Shown: positions 11,704 through 24,000 of the stretch, in pieces | Position numbering within the stretch: the first letter of the stretch is position 1 | Layout of the letters: each line of letters starts with the position of its first letter | Source: Pelomyxa schiedti | Taxonomy: Eukaryota; Evosea; Pelobiontida; Pelomyxidae | Reading direction: 5' to 3' | DNA length: 64,000 nt | Assembly: GCA_020536535.1 (NCBI GenBank) | Contig: JAHLWZ010000720.1 | Span: 20,571-84,570 of the forward strand | Notes under the pieces: generated by a model | Database searches by the model: none | Told to the model about the DNA's origin: nothing | What the model saw: the letters and a program-made list of their open reading frames with translations, nothing else | Translations under genes and position numbers: made by a program

Positions 11704-12594
11704 TCAGGATGCTGTTGGACAGAATCAGTAACACTGGAAGATTGAGACGGGAAAAGGTACCATTTCCGCCACTGTTCATTGCTAGTTCCACCAACTCTGC
11801 TTTGTGCAATTCGTCTTGTTGGTCAACCGACCGCAGTACTTCCGCGGCACTGGATTCTTGTTGCTCACCCGCAATTAGTAGCTCATCAAGAACAAGGTAT
11901 GCCTTGAGTGGGTAAGTATAGTGAAGTGGAATAGCTTTGATTCCCTACTCTTGAAAAGTCATAGATAAGGTCAAGTTCTGTAACGTTACCAAAGTATTTA
12001 TCCAAAATAAAAACTGTTCGTGAATTAATAAAGTGTCATAGAGGGATGGAGGTCACAAAGAAAAGTAGGGGAAAAAAATAGGAAGGAAAATAAATTGTTG
12101 CACAAGTAGAAAATATTAACTTAATTAATCCTCGTATACCAAAACGATGAATGAGTTCGAGCGTTATGAGTTCGTTGTCAGATTTGTCAACACAGAGTAC
12201 AAAGTATAAACTGGCATATCTTTGTTGAAACAGTTATACTGGAAACCACAAAGTAGCCAGTGTGCAATGCTAAAAAAAAAGGCTGTGCACCTTTTATACA
12301 CTACAGTAAATTCCCTCCATTCAATGAAATTACACATCGAGGAGCTTCTGTGAGTGACTTGAACAGCCAGTTCTTTAATAATGCGTTCCCTCTCCTTCTG
12401 TTGATATGGAACATACCTTCATTGTAGTTTACAAATCAAAGAGGGAGATTCGATGGGGAAACCCCAAACCATTTGGAGAGTCTCGTTTTTCCCTGCCTGT
12501 TGAGCATCAAGAAGAATTTGATCTGCCATTTTATGCACGTGAGTTTGGCGTCCGAGTTAAAAAAAAAAAAAAAAAAAAAACGTCGCACCGTCAT
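11704..12594 (-). CDS. AP1S: AP-1 complex sigma subunit (clathrin adaptor small chain)
   Basis: Exon 1 is tiny: ATG ACG at 12594-12589, then an intron holding a 22-nt poly-T tract (poly-A on +). Exon 2 gives IKFFLMLNRQGKTRLSKW. A 53-nt intron restores the frame for YVPYQQKERERIIKELAV, followed by MCNFIEWREFTVVYKR, RYASLYFVLCVDKSDNELIT and LELIHRF. Next come the ELDLIYDF strand and YLVLDELLIAGEQQESSAA near 11830-11920. These are diagnostic of sigma adaptins and closest to AP-1 sigma among family members I know. The protein is the small longin-fold chain of the heterotetramer that sorts cargo at the trans-Golgi network and endosomes. A final 49-nt intron would give a stop at 11704-11706. The start lies 174 bp from the THOC2 start on the other strand. 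Confidence 0.85.
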
Positions 12595-12768
12595 CTTCGC
12601 TGTGTTGATGATGATGGAAAAACAAAAAAAAAAACAAGGCAGATTAGAACTTTGGAAAAATGGAACCGAAATGCCTTCAATCGAAACAAAAAACAGAAAA
12701 ACACCAAGGGTGGTAGGCCATGCAACCAGGCACCGGGCGAACGACAGCGGAATGTCGTATTTTCCCAG
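12595..12768. promoter_or_regulatory. Divergent promoter between AP1S and THOC2
   Basis: Only about 174 bp separate the - strand AP1S start from my proposed + strand THOC2 start. The interval contains A-rich tracts (12617-12634, 12690-12705) and no open frame that looks real. A shared bidirectional promoter is inferred from the spacing. No specific box is claimed. Confidence 0.35.
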
Positions 12769-15700
12769 ATGGCGCTTTTCAGTGTTGGGAATCTCAGGGC
12801 TACAATACTGCGTTCGTTTCCTTTTTTTTTTTTCCTTACATTTTGTTTGTTTTGCACTTTTTGTTTTCTTTGGGCACTTGTAACTGAGGAAAAAGTGTCG
12901 AGTACTTGAGGGGCTTGAATATGGGCAGTGAGGCACCAGAATTTTGTGGTATTCCACACCCTCAATTTCGTACCCCTCCTGATTCATTAAGATAACATAC
13001 GACAATTTTATTTGGAGCTGGGGAATGCTGTTGTTACCAGTGAACTTTCTACTGCACAGGCTATCTCTGCACTTCAAGCGGAACCAATTGTGTGTCAATG
13101 CCACTTGTGGTTTCATACCAACAAAAAAAAAAAAGGCTTCACCAGAGGCTCCATCTTTGTTAGCGGATGTGTTGTGGCTGATAGGTACACCTTCACAAGT
13201 AAAGCATATCTTAGTTTCGAACAGCCCTTAAACTGGACAACATTGATGATAAAAACTGCAAAAAGCTTTTAATAGCTTTCAGCAAAGAACTCATAGTACG
13301 AATCCAAGCAATATTTGCCATAATTAATTATGGCTGCTGAAGGGTATTCATGCTGTCAGCCCAGCCATTTTAAAGGAGAGAATGGAACCAGAATTCCTGG
13401 AGGCTATGGGCTGGACAACAAAAAAAATTTACGAGAGAAACACTATCAGAGTCAATGCTTCAGAAAGGTACATCATATAAACAGGCTGTGTGACACTTCA
13501 CAAATGTTTCCTAGTATGTCACATCAAAAGGTGATGCTACTGCGTGAAGAGCCTGCAGGATATGCAAGACTTATAGCAGAATTAGATGGTGGTGTCACAC
13601 TGGCTCCAGAGACTCTAAGTGATTTAATTTTCCGTGTTAATTCCCTTATTGGTACTTGATTTTAACCCTAGTCCAAACAATAATTCTTCATAAAGGCACA
13701 TTTGATCTGGACACAAATAGGGTTTTTGACATCTTGCTTGAAGTGTTCGAGAAAAATCAACAAAACAAGTATTTCATTGATTTCATTGCATCCCTCGGGA
13801 AATTGTGTCCTCTTGCCCAACTTCTCTCTGTCAAATTTCGAAGTTATCAGGTCATGATGTACTGCAAAGTATCAAGTACTGATTTTTCTACAAGATTCCG
13901 GATTCCAAGGAAACCACACCAAGATCTTTGTATGATCTGACGGCTAGATTGTTACAGGCTGGTAGACTCACTCTTGAGGAAATTATTCCAAATGTAAGCC
14001 TAATCTGAGAGGGATGGCCATGATGGTTACATGTTTGCAGCTCCGTCCAACGGAGTCTGAAATGCGTACTGCCCACGATTCTTGGCTCGAACAAGCTGTT
14101 GCAGCTGCAAAGAAGCTTCGGTCATCTTACCCATCTGGTCATCCAGTGGTATCTCTTTCTTTCTGTCACAACCACCCAAGCAATTCTTAGATGGACAAAC
14201 GTGCTACCAGACCAACAATCACCTATGTTATTGAAGGACGGGTGGTATGCCACATTCCTCTTTTCCCTTCCAATCCAACTTTACCAGGAAAATCAAAAAC
14301 TTAACCTTGTGGAGTCCATGCTGACATTAGGTGATTATCCAGGAGCTCATCATCTTTTGAATCTTGTTACCCTCCTGATACCTGGTGCTCACCAATCAGT
14401 GTGTAACTTTCCCATTGTTCATTTGTAGTCATATTATGCCAACAGATAAACCGGCTTCTGTGCCAAAAAATACATAGCCTCATTGAACCTTACTACAGAC
14501 CTCTTTCTCCAATTCTTCCTGGCAAAGGCGAAACAGGAATATCAACAGTCTCAATTATTCCTTTGTGTAAAGAGGTTGCTAGAATAGCATTAAATACACT
14601 CCATTTTAACACCTCTCAAGGTTTTACCACTTGTGAGGCATCTCAAGTGCTACTTGAGTAGTGATGTTGTTCTTTTTTGCAAGCTATGCCGTCTGCTGAA
14701 AGAATTCTTAGTTCTGAAAGTTGTTTTATTCACCAAAATTTCTTTTTTCCTAAAAATAATGTTGTAGGGCCTTGATGATGGTCCAAAACAGATCATCTAC
14801 AAAGTTGTCAAGGAAGTGTTACTACCTTCACTTTCTCTTATACCATCCAATCCTGCTGTGTGTATTGAACTTTGGGACCTTTTGATGAAAATTCCATATC
14901 AACAACGGTACTTTGCATTCCTTGATTGGTCTGCTCACAGCAAAAGATATTCGATGTACAACCATTTAGTGGCTGTTACTTACAAGAAGTATCCCCCTCT
15001 GATAATTGCAGCAGCAGAAACCATGAATGACTCCAAGCAACAGTTAAAGTAAGAATACTGCACGTTTGAGGGAAAAAACTCATGTTCAGGCGCTTGTCTG
15101 CGGAGAACGTTAAAATGGTCGGAAGAAATATTGGAAAATTTAGTCATCACAATGCCCTCATATCCCTGGGAACACTTCTTGATCAAGTCGAGGTCAAAAA
15201 AGGAATCAGTGTGTGAGATACCAATACATTTGTAGGTTATAGCCGCTATGGCAACAGTTTCTATCGATGCCCTTAGAAATTTGACTGCTCTGTCATATGA
15301 CATGTTGTGTTGTATCCTTTCATTTTTTATTACCCTTCATTTTGCACTCAATGGACTGGTCTCCACTTAATGGATGACTGGTTACTTCTCGTGCAGACAA
15401 TCTCTCACATTACATTACCCTACACATTGAGAGTCCTAATGTGTGGAGTAGTGCACTATGATAAATGAAAATGGACCTAGTGTTTCCTTCACTTTCTCCT
15501 AGATCTTATTATAGAACATGTTTCAAGGCCAAGACAAAAAGTTAAGACAGATGGCGTCAGTAACTCCCAGTGGCTTCAAGGCTTGTCACTCTTTTGTGGG
15601 AATGTTTTCAGTCGATGTAAGTTTTCGAAATTGGACAATTTACTCATGAAGAAAAAGACACTACTGTACCACTTGAACCACTTCTAGTGTGCGTTATTTG

Positions 15701-18700
15701 GCAGTTGCGTGATGGGGATAGCTTTGATTTATTGGTGTGTTGTTTTCATTGGGTAAACACAGTCCTTTAATTTTGCCAGATACTCAAAGAAATTATTTCA
15801 AAAATGGCGGGAATTGAATATGGCGAAGACATTAGTGATGAAAACACAGACTGCCTGGCCGGTGGAGAATTACTTTTCTCCGAAGTGAGCCTTCTAACTT
15901 TTTCCCCCCCTAACCTTCAACCTCAGGCGATATCAATGGCTACAAATATGACACCACTTAGAAAACCCCCGTCTATAAAAAGGCTCCTGGAGGCATTGGT
16001 GTGCTGTGTTGCGGATCCAGTGTGAAATGACTGATGATTAGATAAACACTGGAATGGCCATCCCCCTGTACGTTACAATTGCTCAACAACGAGCCTATAT
16101 TGCATATAAAAACGATGCCCCACACTTGAAGAGTATTGGTGATATGATTGACAAAGTGCAGGCCTATTTTTTATCCACAAATAACTTACCTATGTGACAG
16201 TGCCAAGAAACCCTTTTACAATATTCAGAGCTTCTAATTACACAGTTGTCTATGACCCAGTTGTCCATGATACCATCTCTCAAGGAGCTTATCCACATCT
16301 ATGCTTTGGAGCCAGCTTCCGCATTCCATATATCTCGGGCCATTTTGCATGTAATCTTCATTATGTTCAAGGCTTTCTCTGCTTGACACTAATAAAAGGA
16401 GCGTTATTTTGTAAGAAAATCATCCCGAAAAACAGAGGAGGTGGGTGCCTAAATTTTATTTTTTTTTATTCAGCTGTCAACAGGATGAGGACAAACAGCG
16501 CCAGCAATTGATTCACACAATCAAGTCCACTTTACCCGAAACAATATGGCAAGGGATAAGGTAATCCTGTTGCTCAATCCCATCTAAATCCTTCAGCCCT
16601 GAATTATACACAACATTTTGGATGCTTACCCTCTCTGATATTCACTTCCCTCGAACAAAATATGATGACGAAATTCAAAAGCAAAAACAAATTCTTGACC
16701 AAATGGATCATGATCCTCTTCCAGTTTGTGTTTCTCTCATTTGTCACAACCAATGATATTGTTTAGGCGAACAAAACAAAAAAAGAAAGAGAAAAGGAGA
16801 GAAATGATCAAGTTCAACACATAACCGACTTGTCCAATGAAAGAGACAGGCAAGATAGAAACAGACAATTTGTTATGGATCGTCTCTCAAAGGATAAAAA
16901 CTCTTGGATCAAAAAAAGTTGTTTTAACAGCTAGATACAACTTCCTCTAATCTGAGACAGGTGCGAATCATCACATTTTTTTGAGCACATTCTTGCAACA
17001 CTGCATATTTCCACGCTGTATGTGGTCTGTTACTGACGCAGTGTTTTGTGCCAAGTTTGTGCAAATTTTGCACAATATTGGCACACCTAACTTCTTAACT
17101 TTGCAGTACTTTCATATGGTAACAACTGTTCTTTATTTTCTTTTTTCCTACCTTTCCCAGGTACTTAAAGATGTTACTGGGTTTTTATATTGCTGCACTG
17201 AAGGGGAAGCAGCCAGAATAGGTAACCCTACCGTCTTATTGTCACATGCTAATGAGATTTCAGGTTGTTTTGTGCGCGAAACGTTGCATTTGGTGGAGAG
17301 ATGGCGTATGAGTAGCGATGAGGTATATCAAAAAGAGTGCTATAATCAGCCCGGCTTTGAAAATGATAGTCAACCGGTAAACCACTTTCTTTTTCCAGAA
17401 ATGTTGATGCAACATTATGCAGCCTACAAAGCACCCCAAAGCAGATTATGATAAAGCGTGCTTTAGTTGGCATGTCGTTCTGACACTGGTGTGCATGAAT
17501 GGACATCTTCTTTTCTTTTCACGGCAGGTAGGCATTCACTACTTTGCTGGAGTCTGAGGAATATATGGAAGTGCGAAATGGTCTTATAGTTCTGACAAAA
17601 ATTGTTTCTGTATTCCCTATTTTAAAGCGCACACATGCCAAGTTGGAGAAAGTTGTAAATAAGCACCGTAAAAGTGAACGTGAAGATTTAAATTTGCTTG
17701 CCACAAGGTTTGTGGCACTGCCCCTCTTGAAATACTTATCTCATTCATGGAAGGTATGGTGCTTTATTGCATTCAAAAGAAGAGGACTTGCTTGATGACC
17801 AGGACTATGCCCCAAGTGTTGTGCAACTTGCAGCCGCTACAATATCATCCTCTACAGGAAAAGATGTCTCACTATCACAACCATCAGCTGCGTCTCAGCC
17901 ACCTGCACACTCCATGCAACCTGTAACAAGGACCAACTCACAACACGCTATAGCCACACCTACCTCAGTGTCCGCGTCCCCAGCGTCGGCACAACCCCAC
18001 TCTTCCCACCATGTCACATTACCCGCATCTCCAGTGAAAGGCGCGCCAACAACTTCCAGCACTACCGTGACATCATCCTCTCGTCAAGATGATGGCAAGT
18101 TACCCCGGGAAGAGGATTATAACTGCAACTCACAGTATTCTTAGGAAAATCTAAGTCTGGACATCATGTAGCTCAGTCTAGAGAGGAAATAATAGCACGG
18201 TAACACGCTTTGCAGTCTTTATTTTTATCTCTTCCTTAATAATGCACAGAGATGCTAAAGAGAAGAAAGATGTACCCATGGAAGACCACTCACGGACTCA
18301 CTCCCCACATCTCCGCGATGATAGGTGATTCTGTCAAAAATCTTTCATATCATAATGTTCCACTCAGGAAAGATAGAGAACTGCATCACTCGAAAAGTGA
18401 AGAGCTTATCCTCCCAGAAAAGCGAAAGGAGGCACCCACACTGGAAGGGGGGGCAGATGATGATAGATGTATATCAAGCAATACAGTTTTCTGGATTTTT
18501 AATTTCTCTTTTAGCTAAGCGAAGACGTACCAAAAAGGATGATAAACCAGACACACTATCATCAGATGGTCATTTAGTTCCACAACCACAGGCGCAAACC
18601 TCAATACCGCCGTCACTTCCACCTCAGACAGTCAACAAGGACCCAAAGGTTTACCCTTTCTGTTTAAATGTCCCAAAGAAACCCCTTTTAGAAAAGGCGC

Positions 18701-19952
18701 ACAGATGATGTACCTGCATCGACAAGGCCTAAGGACAAAAAAGAGGAAATCAGTGGACAGTCCTCTGTGGGGTCTGGTGTGGCTTCTATGCCACCTCCCC
18801 CTGCCTCTCCCAGGGAGAAAGAAATAGTACGCAGTTCTTCGGCGGATCGTGAAAGGGAAAGAGATAGAGAAAGGGACAGAGAGAGGGAAAGAGATTCCAG
18901 ATCAGAGAAGGGAGAGTACCGAGATAGACCAAGAAGCGATCACAGGGAATCTCCTGCAACATCTGGATCCTTAAGTACCAGTGGTTTGTCCTTTCCAATC
19001 CGGTAAATAAACCTTATTAAAAATCTTCTAGATAAAAGTGGGGTGAAATCTCCTCACAGAGAAGAGTCCCGCCCAGGTTTATAGTTTACGTTCTTCGTGA
19101 CTTAAATGTAACTGACGCTCCCCAGATAGGTCTCATGAACGTCGATCCTCCAAAGATGCTGAAGACCAAATTCAACGCGAGCCAGAACGATCCAATTCCC
19201 CCATGATTGGCAATTCTAACAGCCTAGCTATGAATTCTCATCATCACCATCACCATCATCAAAAAGAAAAGGAGAAAGACTCCCTTGAAAAATCACCAAC
19301 AGTAGCACCCGTTTCCTCTGCAGCTCCAGTAGCACACAACCCACCACCACAAACCCCGCACCCTCAACCGGTTCCAAATATCCCGCAACAAACCACATTG
19401 GCAAGTACTTCTGGGCCTACTCCAGTGCAGTCTGCAACACAACTACAAAGAAAGGATACCCCAACGCTCAGTGCAAGTACTTCCAGTGGAAGTGCAGCAA
19501 AGAAAGACACCAAAGATACCCCCAGCAGTGGCTCAACACCAAATTCTAGCAGTGGCAGTGTTGGAGTTAGTGGTACCTCGAGCGGATCCACCTCAGAGAA
19601 ACGGGTTGTAAGAATTAACCGACAGCCGTCTTCAACCAGGGCGGCTGCTTCAAGCAGGTTGTTAAATTTCTCAAACACAAATTACTGACAATAACAATCG
19701 TACTTCAGTGGATCATCCAGCGGGAACACCACCGTGGTCGTTGTAAGTGGAAGCAAGCAAGATGGGCGACATGAGAGAGATCTATCCCAGAGCAAATCCG
19801 CGAGTTCTGGTTCCAGTAGCAGCTCCCAACAGAAACGGGGTAGCGAAAAAGAGTATGTAAAAAGAAGCCCAACAACAACTCCCTTCACAATTTTAATAAT
19901 GTTGCTTAGGTCTAGCATGAAGAGGTCTCCTCATCGCAAAGACAGAATGTAG
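12769..19952 (+). CDS. THOC2: THO complex subunit 2
   Basis: Long multi-exon gene matching THOC2 along its length. SLLADVLWLI and AILKERMEPEFLEAMGW lie at 13150-13410. LLREEPAGYARLIAELDGG is at 13532-13590, then VFDILLEVFEKNQQNKYFID at 13710-13780. VLLPSLSLIPSN and IPYQQRYFAFLDW are at 14815-14935, MAGIEYGEDISDE at 15804, and IFPRCMWSVTDAVFCAKFVQ at 17005-17070. VERWRMSSDEVYQKECYNQPGF follows near 17295-17360. The C-terminal 700 residues are charged and low complexity: REREKDRDRE-type repeats at 18850-18900, a His-run at 19230-19260 and a Ser/Gly-rich part, as in metazoan THOC2. It ends SPHRKDRM with TAG at 19952. THOC2 is the scaffold of THO/TREX, which couples transcription to mRNA export. 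The ATG at 12769 is my best guess; the first exons are the weakest part. The 3' end converges on the next gene with a 19 bp gap. Confidence 0.88.
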
Positions 19953-19971
19953 TAGAAATAGCTATCCCCAC

Positions 19972-20960
19972 TCATCTCCTATAAGGTGACACAGGCGGCA
20001 GGCAAGACGGCCATAGTTTCAGTAATTCTTGTTGCAGATTGAATAAATCAATGTGAAGGACTTTGTCACCACCCACAAATTCCTCTATCACACTCGCACC
20101 GGGACCATACACCCCAGAATGTGGCCCCCTCTCTCCCATGAGGCCTGTACTTGTACACACACCAAATTCTATCCTTTCTTGCCACTCCACAACAGGCTCC
20201 TGTTTTTTGTGAATGCGTGAGTTTTCTGTTTGTTTGGAGCGGGCTCCAAGTTGGGTGGCAGACGAACCTTTGGGTTTGGCCTAATCACGATGGCTTGCAT
20301 TCTGCCGTTACTGGCGCTACCTTCTTGACACCACAACTTTATGCCAATTACCAAGGGAGCGGCGCCGCCGTCATTGTGGGACAACGCCGTGCAGATGCGC
20401 AACAGCCTCTCCTCAAAGCGACGACGGGGCTCGTGCTGCGCCACGTCGAGGACCAGCGCCGCTTGCTTCCCCGTCGCCGTCGAGCGCAACAGCGACATGC
20501 ACGCGGTGGTGGCCCACGACGGCGCCTGGTCGGTAGGCGAAGCAGAAGCCTTGATGCACGTGTGGAACAGCCAGCTGGTGTCGTTGCCGTTGTTGCGATC
20601 AGAGATGAACCTGGCTGCGCCGCGCCTGAGGCTGCTTGGGGGCTCCAGGACTCTGACTAGGCCCAGTGCTTGGCCGGTGGTTCCAGGGGCAGAGGGAATG
20701 TGCCACTCCAGCTTGATGTCTTCTTTCGGCGCTGTGCTGTCATTGATGATGCACCCACTTCTGTTTGGGATGGGGGGTGGTGAGTGGAAATGTGTCCGGC
20801 GGGAAAACCACCGGCACCTGTATGCCAGCATTGAAAGCAGAGTCTCAAAGGCACGGAAGCTAACACCGTGCAAATTCAGGGAGTCTGTGCTGGGTCCTCC
20901 TGTCTCGTGTATTGCCCTCACTGCCCGCATCCATTCCTTCAGTGTCACCTTGTTGGACAT
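19972..20960 (-). CDS. Unrecognised protein, about 300 residues
   Basis: The ATG at 20960 (MSNKVTLKEWMRAVRAIHET) opens an exon running to about 20230. A 51-nt GT-AG stretch near 20760-20810 is divisible by three and may be an intron or coding. After a second intron (about 20195-20240) the reading continues EPVVEWQERIEFGVCTSTG, YGPGASVIEEFVGG and LFNLQQELLKLWPSC, ending at 19972. The middle exon is GC-rich, with a Cys/Arg-rich patch. I do not recognise the family. The short HGVSFRAFETLL and YGPGASV pieces faintly recall Mediator head subunits, but too weakly to name one. The neighbours THOC2 and HFM1 are nuclear proteins; this alone says little about function. Confidence 0.5.
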
Positions 20961-21061
20961 GCTTTCTTTTTTTTTTTTGTTTCCCCTCTACCAATAAAAG
21001 GGGCAGAAGATTAAAAATCCAAAACGTCAAATGTGTATTAAAATAAATACAGTGGAATTCG

Positions 21062-24000
21062 TCATTCCTCGTTGAGTGGGAAAAAGAAGTGCTGAATGTT
21101 TGCCAGGTCCAGGAATGGGTCGGATGTGGATTGCTTTGCGGAGGTTGTTGCTGTGGCCGTTTGTGTCTCACTGGGCAGAGGGAGCAACGGGATGCTGGTA
21201 TGTGTGCGGGGTCGTTTTGGGGTTGGTGCGAGAACGTTAGTTGGTGTTGTTGGCGTTGTTGGTGCTTGTGTTCTCTTCCCCGTAGTCCTAGTTTAGGGGT
21301 AAAGGACATACAGGGTTGGGGGAATATTACCTCTTGCAGCAGTCGTGTTTACAGGTTTGCTGTGAAGTGGCAATTAGTTGTGGTTTGTTGGTGAGAAAAG
21401 TTGCTTTACCTTGTTTTTGCAGTTGTGCTTGCAGGTGAAGACGGATACATTTTTAAGCTTTTCAGGTGTAGTTACCGGTGGGTGTGGAAAGGATTTCTTT
21501 GGTGGTGATGGGTCTAAATCGATTACACCGTTCTGATCTGTAACAAACTGTATCGCCGGTGAAGGAGTGGCAGGCTGTTGTAGTATTGAGGAAGATGGCT
21601 GCACACTGAACTGCGGAATATCCAGTAAATCAAAATCGTCAATGTCAAATAGGAAGTCGAAGTCTGCGCCCTCATTCGTGATGCTGGGTGTGGTTTCTTG
21701 AGAAGTTGCGACTGGTTGTGGAGTAGGCGGGCTCACGAAGTCGCTCATTGATTTTTGGATCTTACGATGTGGCTGGGATGGAGTTTGAGGGGACAGTGTA
21801 ACAACTGGTGTTGGTGGATCAGGGAAGTCGACTGTAAAAGAGAATTTGGAATCCAGGCCCACTGGAAATAATCAAATACTCACTATAAATCTCTTCTACT
21901 ACTTACAGTACTGCTCACAGAATAGAAATGCGTCATAGAGGTAATTTCCTTTTTCTGGTCTTGTCACTGCAAGAAGTTCAGTTCGGGTGGTGTTTGATCT
22001 ACTACTTAGAGGGGTTTAGAAGTGACCAAGCAAGATGAAGAACTCACGCACGTATATTTCTTCTGGAAAACGATCTTGCTGTTATTCGTGACCATAATGT
22101 AAAAGCACGGACAATGGGGGTATACTGTCTCCCCCACAGATATAGAGTAATCCAATTTAAGGTCGGCTTGGGCTGCACTTTTTTTAACAGGCGATACTGC
22201 CTGAAGCAGAGTCAATAGAGTCCGTAAAAAGTTAATTGCCTGTGAAAGGATAATTGACGTGCTTGGGAGATGTGAGAGAGCTTGTTTGACTTGATTCCCC
22301 CAGGGTGCATGACGATTGCAGATAAGTTCGAGTTTTCTAGGGTCAGCTTCCTGCATAGAAGAGAAGGAGCTGATGCCGTCTGGTCGGGCTGGTGAGAAAA
22401 TGGGTGGGAAAAAAACAAAACAAATACTCTCAGAAAGTGACTTCGCATATGAATCCCCAATGCCTTCTAAATGTATTGTTATGCTACCCTGCTATTATAA
22501 ACACGTACGAGAATACCAATTTGCCGTAAGATTAACGTACTTTCAGGCCACATTCTGGCATGTAAGCACTGTGTTCTACTGAACTGTGAATCAATCTAAA
22601 ACAAAGTGAAGATAACTTACAGAGAAATTGCAGTTGCCACAGGTTCAAAAGAATCTCTTTCTAATAGTACACTTATCAATGCCCGAGAGATACGACCAAT
22701 ACAAGAAAAGATCTAGGAGAACGTTTATTACTTGTTGCTGATCGGTAATAGGGAGTACGATTGAAGAATCCTGTTTCAAACTCCAGTCCTCAATGGTAAC
22801 AGCCTGCGAAACATCACTCACAGCCCAGAAAAAAAAAAAAGAACGAAGATACATCGAGAGCAGCTTGTATAAGAGTATTGACTAGTTGGAGGTTATTTAG
22901 ATTGTGCTCAATAGCAAGAGAACCTTTATGGGAGTCCGTGGTAACTTTTCCAACAGGGTATCGAACTTTCAAGGAAGAAAGTTGCTTCTTCTCGGTAGCT
23001 CTCTGGGGAAGGGAAGGGTTTTACCTCAATGAACACGAATTGTACCAATCTTATCTCACGAAACTCTTTTGCATGAGCCAGGATATCAAGTAAGTCTTTC
23101 CTGAGTGAGGCTAATCCCATAAAATGTAATTTACTAACCAGTATAAGAATATTTTATTGTAACAGATGAAAAGAGTTTCATCTGCATTGGGAGATCAGCT
23201 CAGACAAACTACCAATGGGAGAAGCGGAACCGTGTCATAGGAGACGTAATAGCTTGCCATTATTCTTCCGCGTTCTGTTAATAAGTAACAGGCTTCCAAG
23301 TTAGTAAAAAGTAACCTGTTGCTTCAATATTAAGATTGTCATCCATTGCAATTAAACCTATTCCATGTTAAACAATTTATTTTGGTTGTTGAGATGTCAG
23401 AGAGATACCTTGGGAAGAAAGTTCGTTAAGGTCCTGAATGCATAACTCTTGCATCCTATTCATCTGTTGATGAAATTAGAGTAAGGAGTAGGGACCTGGT
23501 GAGTAACGCCGGGTTATCTCCTACACAGCTGTATTAATGGCAAAGGTGTGACTAATAACTCAACCTGGTGGGATGTTGTAATGTTTAGGATTTTTTTGCA
23601 GCCGCTGCAATGGATTTTAGACTCGTAAGGAAGTCATAGCCGTACATGATAAAAGTAAGTTGACTTGAGCCAGTTTATGGCAAAGTCAATATCAGTTATA
23701 GTCTGGGGAAAACAATTAAGAGTGGACGCTTGGATAGATAGGTTGTTATACCCTCAACACCACTTCACTCACTAGGTGCTCTTTCAGGTTCTGCTGTGAT
23801 TAATAGACTTTCATTTCAAAAGAGCAATAAACCTGGATTAAACTGGAGAGGTACTTAATGAAAAATCTGACTTTAAGAAAGAGCGTACCAACTTTCAATG
23901 ATCTCCTTCCGTGAGACCACTGATTCCCACTTATGCTTATTGTCATTGGAAGTCATAATGACTGCTGTTGCAGAGGAATCAAACTGAGCAGAGTTAAAAT

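Noticed and set aside
12406-12909. Long + strand frames at 12.4-12.9 kb
   Set aside because: They lie antisense to AP-1 sigma exons and pass through poly-A tracts. The - strand reading gives a clear adaptin.
19972-20960. Assignment as a Mediator head subunit (MED18/MED20-like)
   Set aside because: Only two very short similarities; the order and the rest of the sequence do not align.
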